Made by a program: the position numbers and the translations under genes
Notes under the pieces: generated by a model
Seen by the model: only the letters and a program-made list of their open reading frames with translations
What the model was told of the DNA's origin: nothing
Database searches by the model: none
NCBI GenBank assembly: GCA_029240245.1
Contig: JARBTJ010000013.1
Location: 81,470 to 145,469 of the forward strand
Length of the DNA stretch: 64,000 nucleotides
Source of the DNA: Herbinix sp.
GTDB lineage: Bacteria > Bacillota > Clostridia > Lachnospirales > Lachnospiraceae
Direction: 5' to 3'
Part shown: positions 55,980-64,000 of the stretch, piece by piece
Layout of the letters: each line of letters begins with the position of its first letter
Position numbering within the stretch: the stretch's first letter is position 1

Positions 55980-56999
55980 TTAATTTCCGGGGTTGAAGGT
56001 TCCGAGTTTGGAACTTCCGTCAGAGGATACGACGTAGGTTTCTGTATTGTCAAAGTCTTTAAAGAAAACATATTGTTCCGTAACATGGATTTGTTTATAA
56101 TTACCGTCAATCAGGGTTTCTTCTTCCAGGGTTTCTAAATTCATACGGCAAATCCGGCTTTTCTCCTGATGATCGACTTGGTAGTACAGGTATTTACCGC
56201 TGTTCGTTATATTATATGTGGAGCAGCGCTCATCCACCAGCAGGGTGGGTTCAGAACCGTCTCTATTCATCCGGTAAAGCTTATATTTATCCTCCAAACT
56301 AATATAATAAATATAATTCCCGTGAAATATGGGATATGCCATATTACCCTCAAGTAAGGTGCTTGAATTAAAACTGGATAAATTTAATTGATTGATATTG
56401 TGATTATCGGAATAACCTGCATAATACAAGTAATTACCCTCCACCGCGGCAGGGATTACGGAATCTTTTATAAGTAGACGTTCCTTGGTGCCATCGATCT
56501 GATATTGATGCAAATATAACCCTACGCCCACATCATAACGTTGGAAATAAAGAAAGTTACCCTTTAAAGTAAGGAAACTTCCCGGATTGGTGGTGATTGC
56601 TTTCAAATTACCGCCGGCTTGGGTAATTCGGTAAATACCGGTATTATTAAACATTAGCAGGCTTCCTGAATTGTTTTCTCTGGTATTATTGGCACGGAGA
56701 TAATAGATATAATTCTCATCTACATTGATATAAACCGCCTTATCCTTGTGAATTTTCTTCACGTTGGAACAATCAGAATTCATGACATAAAGGCAGCCGT
56801 CATCAAAATCATTACTAAAATAGATTTTACCGTCCTGTTCACAAAACAGACCTCCGTTATAGATATTGCCGGAAGTATTGCCGACCTCGTCTTCTTCGTT
56901 GAAAAAAGTACGATTATTCGTATATAGCAGGATGGCGACAGTACCGATTATGGTTAGGATGATTAAAAATATAAGTACTCTTTTAGCTGTTTTCAACAT
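55980..56999 (-). CDS. DUF5050 domain membrane-anchored beta-propeller protein
   Basis: A 339-residue protein with an N-terminal membrane anchor (~8-28) and six to seven repeats of the type GGLFCEQDGKIYFSNDFDDGCLYVMNSDCSNVKKI or NYLYYAGYSDNHNINQLN, i.e. YY/IYY-D-G beta-propeller blades like DUF5050 and TolB. Such proteins are frequent and unexplained in clostridia; they lie on the outer cell face. GGAGG is seen on the minus strand before the ATG. It stands alone, convergent with the folate genes. No function can be given. Confidence 0.82.
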   Translation of the reverse strand: MLKTAKRVLIFLIILTIIGTVAILLYTNNRTFFNEEDEVGNTSGNIYNGGLFCEQDGKIYFSNDFDDGCLYVMNSDCSNVKKIHKDKAVYINVDENYIYYLRANNTRENNSGSLLMFNNTGIYRITQAGGNLKAITTNPGSFLTLKGNFLYFQRYDVGVGLYLHQYQIDGTKERLLIKDSVIPAAVEGNYLYYAGYSDNHNINQLNLSSFNSSTLLEGNMAYPIFHGNYIYYISLEDKYKLYRMNRDGSEPTLLVDERCSTYNITNSGKYLYYQVDHQEKSRICRMNLETLEEETLIDGNYKQIHVTEQYVFFKDFDNTETYVVSSDGSSKLGTFNPGN

Positions 57000-57272
57000 G
57001 ATGACCTCCGGTTATTTGAATTTCCGTTTTATTCATTATATATCGACGGGAAAAAATATGCAAGAAGCAGGAGTTCTGCTATAATAATGATTATTACCCA
57101 GGTTGCATCCTAAAGATTATAATAGTATAATGAGTCAAACAATTGCCATAAAGCATGGATATTATAAACAAATTTCATTAACTTTAATAGTACGTATTTA
57201 TGTATAAACTAAAGAAGACTTAGAAAATAACAATAACGAAAGAAAAGTTTGGATTTTAATGGAGGATAACAC

Positions 57273-58415
57273 ATGATTGATTTGCAGGAAAGCAGGAAAA
57301 AAATTGACGAGGTAGACCGTAAGCTGGTGGAACTATTTGAATACCGTATGCAGATTGCTATCGATGTAGCGGAGTATAAGCGCAGTGTTGGTAAACCGAT
57401 CTATGATCCGGCAAGAGAAGAAGAGAAATTAGATGCGCTCCGGCAGATTACCCAAAATGAATTTAATAAGAAGGCAGTCAGTGACTTGTTTTCCCAGATT
57501 ATGTCCATGAGCAGAAGACTGCAATATATGATGTTCGATAATGACCAAGGTCTTGGTTTTGTACGAATTGATGGAATTGCTTCGGACAAAGATACCAAGG
57601 TGGTATTTTTCGGCGAGAAGGGTTCCTATACGGAGCAGGCCATGCTGGAATATTTTAATGCTCCGGTTCATGGTATACCAAAGGAAACCTTTGCAGGAGT
57701 AATGCAAGCAATTAAGGATCAAGAAGCGGATTATGGGGTTTTGCCGATTGAAAATTCCGTGACCGGAACCTTATCGGATATTTTTGATCTCTTAGCGGAA
57801 TATGATAATTATATTATTGGTGAACATGTGATTAAAATTGAACATAATTTATGGGGCCTTCCGGGATCAACTATGTCCGATATCACAAAGGTTTACTCCC
57901 ACAGACAGGGACTTTTACAGTGTTCCCAGTTCCTAAAGCAGCTTACAGATATGAAACAAATCGATGGGGGAAGTACAGCCGGCAGTGCAAGAAGAATTTT
58001 AGAGGATCAGGATATCACGCAGGCAGCAATCGCCAGTAAAAGAGCCGGTGAATACTATGGTTTACAGCTCCTCAAATCCTCCATCCATAACGAAGATCAT
58101 AATTCCACGAAATTTATTATCATTTCTAATAAAAGAATTTATGCTAGTGATGCAAAACGCATCAGTATCTGCTTCGTGCTCCCACATAAAAGCGGATCGC
58201 TTTATCATACCTTATCTCATTTTATTTATAATAACATTAATATGACGAGAATCGAATCAAGACCAATTACCGGTAAAGCATTTGAATACCGCTTTTTCGT
58301 AGATATCGAAGGGAATTTAGATATGCCCTCCATTAAAAATGCCCTTCATTGTATTAGTGAAGAGGCGATAGAAATGAAAATACTGGGCAGCTTTGCACCG
58401 GCTATTGCAAAATAA
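57273..58415 (+). CDS. pheA: Bifunctional chorismate mutase / prephenate dehydratase (P-protein)
   Basis: Converts chorismate via prephenate to phenylpyruvate in phenylalanine synthesis. The 380-residue protein has an AroQ chorismate mutase (~1-90, RKKIDEVDRKLVELFEYRMQ), a prephenate dehydratase (~105-285 with FFGEKGSYTEQAM, VLPIENSVTGTL and HNLWGLPGS) and a C-terminal ACT domain with the ESRP motif (~325-328) that binds Phe for feedback inhibition. TGGAGG precedes the ATG. No T-box or attenuator pattern is recognised upstream, so control seems to be by feedback. Confidence 0.95.
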   Translation: MIDLQESRKKIDEVDRKLVELFEYRMQIAIDVAEYKRSVGKPIYDPAREEEKLDALRQITQNEFNKKAVSDLFSQIMSMSRRLQYMMFDNDQGLGFVRIDGIASDKDTKVVFFGEKGSYTEQAMLEYFNAPVHGIPKETFAGVMQAIKDQEADYGVLPIENSVTGTLSDIFDLLAEYDNYIIGEHVIKIEHNLWGLPGSTMSDITKVYSHRQGLLQCSQFLKQLTDMKQIDGGSTAGSARRILEDQDITQAAIASKRAGEYYGLQLLKSSIHNEDHNSTKFIIISNKRIYASDAKRISICFVLPHKSGSLYHTLSHFIYNNINMTRIESRPITGKAFEYRFFVDIEGNLDMPSIKNALHCISEEAIEMKILGSFAPAIAK

Positions 58416-58498
58416 AGAAGGATGTTCTTCATATATTTTTCAAAATCTTATCACAAAGTGAACATAATTATTTGTTAAGCTATCACTATCAAATGAAG

Positions 58499-58527
58499 TT
58501 GACAGGCACCGCCTGATACAATAATAT
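58499..58527 (+). promoter_or_regulatory. Promoter of the HtrA gene
   Basis: A perfect TTGACA (58499-58504), a 17-base spacer and TAATAT (58522-58527) end 26 bases before the ATG, with AAGGAGA between. Fits a sigma-A promoter. Confidence 0.65.
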
Positions 58528-58553
58528 GGTCACTTTGAAAGGAGAAGTTTTAT

Positions 58554-60083
58554 ATGAACAGCGAGAACAATAAGGAATATAATAATAATTACTCCGGAGA
58601 ATTAAACGATGCGAACCAACCCAGTAATAACAGTAATCCGATTGCTGATCAAGATCAGTATATGAGCCCGGCTACAAATTCGAATACCAATTTGATTCAA
58701 ACGAATAACGGATACACAAATACGAACAGTTATCCATCAAATGGGAATTATAGTTATTATACGAATAACTATCCTACTTATCAAAATATGGATCAGGAAA
58801 ACAACAATCAGAATATACCCGATCCGGATTCATCCGTAGCTGATACCAAAAACGGGAAAGGTAAAACGAAGAAGAGCGGTTTCAAAAACTTCTTGGCTAC
58901 GACAGCAGCAGCAATTCTATTTGGTTTGGTGGCAGGTGGTGTTTTCCAGGGTTATAATGCTTTAGTAACACCGAAATCTGAAAAGAATAATGAGGCTGAG
59001 GTGAATATTGAGATCGATACTACTGAGGTAACAGATAAAACCTCTGATGATACCGGCATTGTACCTACAAGTAATATTCCCGATGGTATCATAACCGATG
59101 TATCCGATGTTGTTGAAAAAGTAATGCCTTCCATTGTGGCTATTAATTCAATAGGTACTTCAGTCAATTATGATTTCTTCGGAAGACAATATGATGAACC
59201 GGTTGCAGGAAGTGGCTCAGGTATTATCATCGGTCAAAATGAGACGGAATTATTGATTGTTACCAACAATCATGTCATTCAGGGAGCGACAAAAGTTGAA
59301 ATTGATTTTATTGATGAGACAACTGCGAAAGCTACCGTAAAAGGTGCCGATTCCAGTGCAGATTTAGCGGTATTATCCGTATCCATGAAGGAGCTTTCCA
59401 AGGATACTGCTTCTAAAATCAGAGTGGCTGCTCTTGGCAATTCCGATGAGGTCAAAGCAGGCGAGATGGTAATTGCCATCGGTAATGCACTTGGCTACGG
59501 TCAGTCAGTAACCGTTGGTTATATCAGTGCTGTGAACAGGGAAGTAACCATTGATAATCAGACACTGACACTTTTACAGACCGATGCAGCTATTAATCCG
59601 GGCAACAGCGGCGGTGCTCTTATGAATACCAATGGCGAAGTTATCGGTATCAATACCCTGAAAAGTGTTTCAACTTCTCAGGTTGAGGTAGAGGGTATGG
59701 GTTACGCAATACCGATTTCCAGTGCTATTCCAATGATGAATGAGCTTATGAACAGGGAAGAAATTGCGACATCCGAGCAGGGCTTCTTAGGAATTTATCT
59801 TGACTCAGCCCAAAATGTAACTGAAATCTACGCACAGCGGTTTAATATGCCGGTCGGAGTTTATATTAATAAAGTAGTAGAGAATTCTCCGGCAGCTGCA
59901 GCAGGAATAAAGCAAGGCTACATTATTACCAAGCTAAATGAAAAGCAGATTAAAACCGTAGATGAATTAGTAGAAGCCCTTTCCTATCACAGAGCAGGTG
60001 AAGCCATCACCTTAACCGTGAGCGCACTGGAAAATGGTGATTATGTGGAGAAGGATCTTTCCATAACCTTAGGTGAGAAATAA
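58554..60083 (+). CDS. HtrA/DegP family trypsin-like serine protease with PDZ domain
   Basis: Surface quality-control protease. The 509-residue protein has a ~110-residue Asn-rich cytoplasmic region, a membrane segment (~118-140), the protease domain with catalytic triad H240 (TNNHVIQG), D270 (SADLAVL) and S352 (GNSGGAL), and one PDZ domain (~410-505). This is the layout of Bacillus HtrA/HtrB. The very Asn-rich N-terminus is unusual in length. Strong promoter and terminator flank the gene, so it is monocistronic. Confidence 0.94.
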   Translation: MNSENNKEYNNNYSGELNDANQPSNNSNPIADQDQYMSPATNSNTNLIQTNNGYTNTNSYPSNGNYSYYTNNYPTYQNMDQENNNQNIPDPDSSVADTKNGKGKTKKSGFKNFLATTAAAILFGLVAGGVFQGYNALVTPKSEKNNEAEVNIEIDTTEVTDKTSDDTGIVPTSNIPDGIITDVSDVVEKVMPSIVAINSIGTSVNYDFFGRQYDEPVAGSGSGIIIGQNETELLIVTNNHVIQGATKVEIDFIDETTAKATVKGADSSADLAVLSVSMKELSKDTASKIRVAALGNSDEVKAGEMVIAIGNALGYGQSVTVGYISAVNREVTIDNQTLTLLQTDAAINPGNSGGALMNTNGEVIGINTLKSVSTSQVEVEGMGYAIPISSAIPMMNELMNREEIATSEQGFLGIYLDSAQNVTEIYAQRFNMPVGVYINKVVENSPAAAAGIKQGYIITKLNEKQIKTVDELVEALSYHRAGEAITLTVSALENGDYVEKDLSITLGEK

Positions 60084-60095
60084 CATACAAACATT

Positions 60096-60137
60096 GAGCT
60101 TAATAGCTGGGTACAATACAGCTGTTAAGCTCTTTTT
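60096..60137 (+). terminator. Terminator of the HtrA gene
   Basis: GAGCTTAATAGCTG (60096-60109) pairs with CAGCTGTTAAGCTC after a nine-base loop and is followed by TTTTT. Clear rho-independent signal. Confidence 0.92.
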
Positions 60138-60218
60138 ATGATTCTTGGCATGATACAAGCACAAACCGGATTAACTCAGATATATTATAGTTGTAAAGCT
60201 ATTTTCTGGGAGGATTCA

Positions 60219-60650
60219 ATGAAAAAGAGACTGATCTGTGTACTTGCAGTATTCACCATGGTTGCGTCCCTGCTTGCCGGTTGTAAGAGTGAAAAGGGAG
60301 TAACAGAAATTACGCTAAATGAGGTTGCTCATTCCATCTTCTATGCACCGATGTACGTAGCCTTTGAAAAAGACTACTTCAAGGATGAGGGCCTGAAGGT
60401 TAATTTGGTTAATGGTTTAGGTGCAGATAAAACTATGACAGCAGTATTATCAGGCGATTGTGAAATCGGTTTTATGGGAGCGGAAGCCAGCGTTTATGTG
60501 TACAATGAAGGTGCGGAGGACTATGTTGTGAACTTTGCACAGCTGACACAAAGAGCGGGTAATTTCTTGGTATCCAGAGACAAAAACGAAGATTTCAAAT
60601 GGGCGAACTTAAAAGGAAAAACTGTCATCGGCGGTAGACCCGGTGGTTGA
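60219..60650 (+). pseudogene. Truncated ABC transporter substrate-binding lipoprotein (NMT1/SsuA type)
   Basis: The gene starts well: GGGAGG, ATG at 60219, a lipoprotein signal peptide (LAVFTMVASLLAGCKSE, lipobox LAGC) and the first lobe of an SsuA/NMT1-like domain (LNEVAHSIFYAPMYVAFEKDYFKDEGL). It stops after GKTVIGGRPGG at 143 residues, where a full protein has ~320-340. Neither the second lobe nor permease or ATPase genes are downstream. About 30 bases after the stop there is an interspersed repeat. A deletion or rearrangement at the repeat is the likely cause. A short secreted product could still be made. Confidence 0.8.
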
Positions 60651-60678
60651 CAAAAGATTATGTAAAAAATGATTGTAA

Positions 60679-60723
60679 GCAATTGCGAAACTCATGTTCT
60701 AAATTAATTGCACCTACAACATA
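60679..60723 (+). repeat. Interspersed repeat B, copy 3
   Basis: GCAATTGCGAAACTCATGTT followed by CTAAATTAATTGCACCTACAACATA matches the copies at 14939 and 43078. It sits just after the truncated lipoprotein gene. The rest of 60724-60958 is very AT-rich and shows no gene. Confidence 0.7.
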
Positions 60724-60958
60724 TTACATTACAATATATTTTTTTGTTCAAAATTTATAGAAAACCTAAATAAATACGGAATAAAACCAAAAGTCTGTAC
60801 AAGTCATCTGTTCTAGGTCATAATTATGAATCTGAGGATTAGTTAAAAAATACTAAATAAATAGTTAAAAATAGGACACGAAATAGTAAAAATTACAGTG
60901 TTTAAATAATTAATAAAAAGATACAATTAATGTAAAAACTAGTAATATGGGAGGTACT

Positions 60959-61930
60959 ATGGAAAATAACAGAAGTCGTGTTGAAAAAGCAGCGATAGCA
61001 TTATTATCAATGCAGCGGCATTCCTGGGAACAGGGAGTGGCGATGCAGGCCTTTTTGGAAAGAGGTGATATGGAAACTGTAATAGCAATGGCGAAGGAAG
61101 CAGTATACCGTAGTATGCCTGACGGAAGAGCTGCAACGATCGGAGTGACCGATGCAATCACAGATCCCTGTGCAACCGGTGAAGGTTTACTGGCTGCCTG
61201 CAGTTTAACTAAGGATCCGTATTTGGAAGGCGGTAAAGAAAAACTGTTAAATTGGGCACTTCATCTGGCACCAAGAAGCAGGGAGGGTGTCTTATATCAC
61301 CTGGTAACCAGCAATCAATTCTGGGTTGATTCTATGTACATGCTACCACCATTTTTAGCAGTGGCCGGACATTATAAAGAAGCTCTCATCAATTTGTACG
61401 GATACTGGGAAGCCTTATATGATAAGGAGAAACATTTAATGTGCCATATGTGGGATGACGAAGGCAAAAGGTTCATTCGTGATGCACATTGGGGTACCGG
61501 CAATGGTTGGGCTTTGGCGGCATTATCCCGAATGATCAGGCTTTTGCCGGCAGATAAATTCCAGGCGGATATCCGAAAGATACAATCCATGGCGGTGGAA
61601 TTATTAGATAACGTTTTATTGTATATGCGTAAGGACGGGTTATTTCATGATGTCATAGATGATAACACCACCTTTATTGAAACAAATACTTCCCAAATGA
61701 CAGCATATACCATCTACGAAGGTATTCGTCAGGGATGGCTGCCAAAATCCTATGCGGAACAAGCCCATAAGCTTAGAGAAGCTGCGAACGGATTAGTAGA
61801 TAATTATGGATTTGTTCATGGTGTCTGCGGCGCACCAAACTTTGATAAACCGGGATTGTCACCGGAAGGCCAGGCGTTTTACCTGTTAATGGAAAATGCT
61901 TATGTAAAATATGAGGAAGCAAAACAATGA
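60959..61930 (+). CDS. Glycoside hydrolase family 88/105 protein (unsaturated glucuronyl/rhamnogalacturonyl hydrolase)
   Basis: These enzymes remove the unsaturated uronic acid left at the end of oligosaccharides by polysaccharide lyases. The 323-residue alpha/alpha-barrel protein shows SWEQGVAMQAFL, FWVDSMYMLPPFLA with the likely catalytic Asp, HWGTGNGWALAALSRMIRLLP and GFVHGVCGAPNFDKPGLSPEGQAFYLLM. No signal peptide, so it acts in the cytosol on imported oligomers. GGAGG favours ATG 60959 over 60947. It overlaps the next gene by four bases (ATGA). Family clear; substrate (pectin-type) inferred. Confidence 0.88.
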   Translation: MENNRSRVEKAAIALLSMQRHSWEQGVAMQAFLERGDMETVIAMAKEAVYRSMPDGRAATIGVTDAITDPCATGEGLLAACSLTKDPYLEGGKEKLLNWALHLAPRSREGVLYHLVTSNQFWVDSMYMLPPFLAVAGHYKEALINLYGYWEALYDKEKHLMCHMWDDEGKRFIRDAHWGTGNGWALAALSRMIRLLPADKFQADIRKIQSMAVELLDNVLLYMRKDGLFHDVIDDNTTFIETNTSQMTAYTIYEGIRQGWLPKSYAEQAHKLREAANGLVDNYGFVHGVCGAPNFDKPGLSPEGQAFYLLMENAYVKYEEAKQ

Positions 61931-62634
61931 AAACAGTGGTAATCACAGGTGCAGACCGAGGATTAGGCTACAGCTTATGTGAAGAATTTATAAAGCTAGG
62001 TTACATGGTTTTTGCCGGACAGTTTATGCCCGAATGGACGCAGCTCGAACAGCTTAAGGAAAGTTATCAGGAGCAACTACAAATCATTCCTTTGAATGTA
62101 TCGGATTTTCAGTCTGTGAAGGCGGCAATGGATGAAATAACTAAGTGTACTGACTGTGTGGATTGCTTTATCAGTAATGCAGGCATCGTTTCCCGGGAAA
62201 AAGATATACGGGAAGAAGTGAATACGGAAGGAAACTTAAGCACCTTTCAAGTGAACAGTCTGGGTGCTCTACTGATGACAAAAGCTCTTTTACCGCTGAT
62301 GGAAAAAGGAGACAAGCGTCTCTGTTATGTATCTTCGGAGGCCGGAAGTATCTCAGTTGCTCACCGTGATGGGATGTATGGCTATTGCATGTCAAAAACA
62401 GCTTTGAATATGATAATACGTTTATTGCATAATGAGCTGTTTCCACAAGGCTATACCTTCCGGATATATCATCCGGGATGGTTGAAGTCCTATATGACCG
62501 GTGCTAAAAATGAGAAGGCAATGCTTGAGCCGGAGGAATCTGCAAGAATGGCCGCCCTTCAGTTTGTAGGGAACAGGGCAAATGAAGAGGTTCTAAAGGT
62601 TACGGATGTGGAGGGTAAAATATGGCCGTTTTAG
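61927..62634 (+). CDS. SDR family NAD(P)-dependent oxidoreductase
   Basis: Short-chain dehydrogenase of 235 residues with the nucleotide motif TGADRGLG, SNAG (FISNAGIVS), catalytic Ser in CYVSSEAGSI and YGYCMSKTALN giving Tyr and Lys in YxxxK. All catalytic residues are present. It overlaps the hydrolase upstream and the next gene, so it is translationally coupled in a sugar-acid or oligosaccharide operon. Substrate unknown; a uronate or keto-sugar is a reasonable guess. Confidence 0.88.
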   Translation: MKTVVITGADRGLGYSLCEEFIKLGYMVFAGQFMPEWTQLEQLKESYQEQLQIIPLNVSDFQSVKAAMDEITKCTDCVDCFISNAGIVSREKDIREEVNTEGNLSTFQVNSLGALLMTKALLPLMEKGDKRLCYVSSEAGSISVAHRDGMYGYCMSKTALNMIIRLLHNELFPQGYTFRIYHPGWLKSYMTGAKNEKAMLEPEESARMAALQFVGNRANEEVLKVTDVEGKIWPF

Positions 62635-63380
62635 CGGATAAATATAACATGAAAAAACGAGCTGCATTTGTTTTTGGCTCTGAATCCACGGTGTGTAGAC
62701 AAATTATTCAAGAGTTAACTAACTGGGGATGGTATGTATATGAAGAGAAACTTCAGGGTTGTACGCAGGAAAGTATCCTTCAGGCAGCCCAGAAGGTGAA
62801 AAATGACCTTTCTGTTCTGTGCGAAAGCCAAGAGAACCTGCTTCAGTCAGGCTTGGATGAATGCGGTCACACTCATGATCCGGAAAAAGTCGAAAAGCAG
62901 GTTGCTATGGGTCTGGATCTGCTGATATTAGGAAACGATGATGAATTGCCGTCCATTCATATTTTAGAGAATGAAGCTGCCTGGAATAAGGCAGTGGAAA
63001 AATATGAGCAGATTATTAACAAGGAGCTTCTTGTAATACATCATATGCTGCCATTACTGGATGCAGGCAGCATGAAGCGGATCTGCTATGTCAACACAGC
63101 GGATGCCAGTATAAACCGGTGCTATGATACCAAACGTCATTTAAGCCATATCATCGGTGCCGCAAGGAATATGCAGGCAACCATACTGATGAACCGACTC
63201 CAGCCGGAGGGGTATACCTTCCGGATTTACGCTTGCCGGGAGGAAAAAAGGGAGCTGGCAGGTTGTTATGCGGCAGAATATTTTATCGAAGACCGGAGCT
63301 TAGAGCCGGATAACTTAAAACATTCCGATGAATGTCGATTGATTATGCGGGATGAAGAAGGGAGAGAAATACCATGGTAG
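62622..63380 (+). CDS. Degenerate SDR-like protein, probably paralogue of the upstream SDR
   Basis: A 252-residue protein sharing RLQPEGYTFRIYAC with the upstream LFPQGYTFRIYHPG and a similar overall layout, but the glycine motif is replaced by VFGSESTVCRQII and the YxxxK site by YDTKRHL, with no SNAG-type motif. It therefore looks like a tandem duplicate that has lost dehydrogenase chemistry and may bind ligand or form a partner subunit. It overlaps the preceding gene by 13 bases; the MKKRA Met at 62649 is another possible start. Confidence 0.72.
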   Translation: MAVLADKYNMKKRAAFVFGSESTVCRQIIQELTNWGWYVYEEKLQGCTQESILQAAQKVKNDLSVLCESQENLLQSGLDECGHTHDPEKVEKQVAMGLDLLILGNDDELPSIHILENEAAWNKAVEKYEQIINKELLVIHHMLPLLDAGSMKRICYVNTADASINRCYDTKRHLSHIIGAARNMQATILMNRLQPEGYTFRIYACREEKRELAGCYAAEYFIEDRSLEPDNLKHSDECRLIMRDEEGREIPW

Positions 63381-64000
63381 AAAGTAATAAAAATGAAATG
63401 GAGCAGTTGAAGAAGATTTTCTTCTTAGGGACTGTAAACGCACAATATCATCCTATGGAGGGAATTGATGAACGTCTGACAGAATTACTGACAGATTTTA
63501 AGGTAACGGCATTTCGTGATTCCAAGGTGCTGGAACCTTCAAAACTGAAGGATTGCACAGTGTTTATATTATACCGGGAATTTAATTTACCGGCATTAAC
63601 CGAGGACGAAACCGCAGCTCTGTTAACCTATGTTGCAGAGGGTGGAGCATTATTCGTGCTTCATAACGGCATCTCCGTACAGGGAAAAAGTGAACTGAGT
63701 CAGTTAATCGGAGCTAAGTTCACAGGACATCCTCCGTATGATACACTGCCTGAGATTTTTTATCATAGGGAACAGCCGTCACATCCTATTTTTACCGGTG
63801 TTTCGGATTTTAAGATGTATGATGAGGCTTATCAGTTTGAGATGGATTCCTTCGCAGATAAGGAAATTCTGCTCAGCTATGATTTTGAAGGAAGCAGAGT
63901 GCCGGCGGGTTGGGTAAGAGGATATGGTAAAGGCCGGATGCTTTATCTTTGCTGCGGACACAATAAAGAATGTTTTTTTAATACAGAGTTCAGCCGTATA
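63374..64000 (+). CDS. ThuA-domain protein, N-terminal part (continues past window)
   Basis: Open for 209 codons from ATG 63374 to the window end. The sequence has a flavodoxin/class I glutamine amidotransferase-like layout: VFILYREFNLPALTEDETAALLTYVAEGGALFVLHNGIS, then HREQPSHPIFTGVSDFKMYDEAYQF and the late VRGYGKGRMLYLCCGHN, typical of ThuA (trehalose-utilisation) proteins. These occur in sugar oxidation operons. It overlaps the upstream SDR-like gene by seven bases, so it belongs to the same operon. Confidence 0.85.
   Translation, partial: MVESNKNEMEQLKKIFFLGTVNAQYHPMEGIDERLTELLTDFKVTAFRDSKVLEPSKLKDCTVFILYREFNLPALTEDETAALLTYVAEGGALFVLHNGISVQGKSELSQLIGAKFTGHPPYDTLPEIFYHREQPSHPIFTGVSDFKMYDEAYQFEMDSFADKEILLSYDFEGSRVPAGWVRGYGKGRMLYLCCGHNKECFFNTEFSRI

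Noticed and set aside
55902..56138. A 78-residue + strand frame
   Set aside because: Mostly antisense to the DUF5050 gene; no supporting start.
57000..57273. T-box or other leader control of pheA
   Set aside because: No T-box sequence (GGTGGNACCGCG-type) or terminator-antiterminator pair was seen upstream.

Overview
This window looks like chromosomal DNA from a spore-forming, low-GC member of the Clostridia, most likely Lachnospiraceae near Lachnoclostridium or Anaerocolumna. The assignment is inference from AT-rich codon use, strong AGGAGG-type ribosome binding sites, TTG/GTG starts, a sporulation sigma factor, a Gram-positive type IV pilus locus and clostridial families such as IreB, DUF1292, DUF5050 and DUF5057. 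About 50 genes are present, nearly all on the + strand. No rRNA, tRNA or CRISPR array was seen.

1-14.1 kb is a housekeeping block: the end of a pepD-like dipeptidase, an LCP wall-polymer ligase, an M23 peptidase, a cysteine desulfurase paired with a rhodanese-less ThiI, an HPr-like protein (minus strand) and mtaB. Then follows ireB-ruvX-DUF1292-fur-rnj-yceG/mltG-like-trmR-trhP, which resembles the yrzL-yrrK-yrzB-yrrL-yrrM-yrrO neighbourhood of Bacillus and includes enzymes of wobble-uridine tRNA modification.

14.3-22.2 kb is the most interesting part. sigK, the late mother-cell sporulation sigma factor, is split into an N-terminal part (14340-14621) and a C-terminal part (21823-22194) by a 7.2 kb skin-like element. 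The element encodes a large serine recombinase, a chemoreceptor, a small minus-strand protein beside the left junction and a second, complete RNase J. Joining the two parts at a shared AATG restores an uninterrupted 207-residue SigK, with the junction inside the Asn-Glu codons. The best start gives a SigK with no pro-sequence.

22.6-29.7 kb is accessory: an alpha-toroid protein probably acting on carbohydrate, an ABC-2 transporter pair, an MltG-like lytic transglycosylase whose 3' end has been tandemly duplicated, and an ABC-F ATPase on the minus strand.

30.2-49.5 kb is a complete type IV pilus locus: pilB (with a c-di-GMP-type MshEN domain), pilT, pilC, the major pilin, the prepilin peptidase, a fused pilM-pilN, pilO, four minor pilins or pilin-like proteins, and a 1576-residue secreted DUF5057 protein that may be a pilus-tip adhesin. 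A GtrA protein follows.

50.5-64 kb holds an rRNA methyltransferase, a folate cluster (folC-folE-folP-folBK), a DUF5050 protein (minus strand), bifunctional pheA, an HtrA protease, a truncated ABC substrate-binding lipoprotein, and an overlapping operon of a GH88/105-type hydrolase, two SDR proteins and a ThuA-domain protein that runs off the end.

Several intergenic regions contain degenerate tandem repeats of 10-20 bp, some continuing directly from the 3' end of the preceding gene. At least two families of short interspersed repeats are also present.
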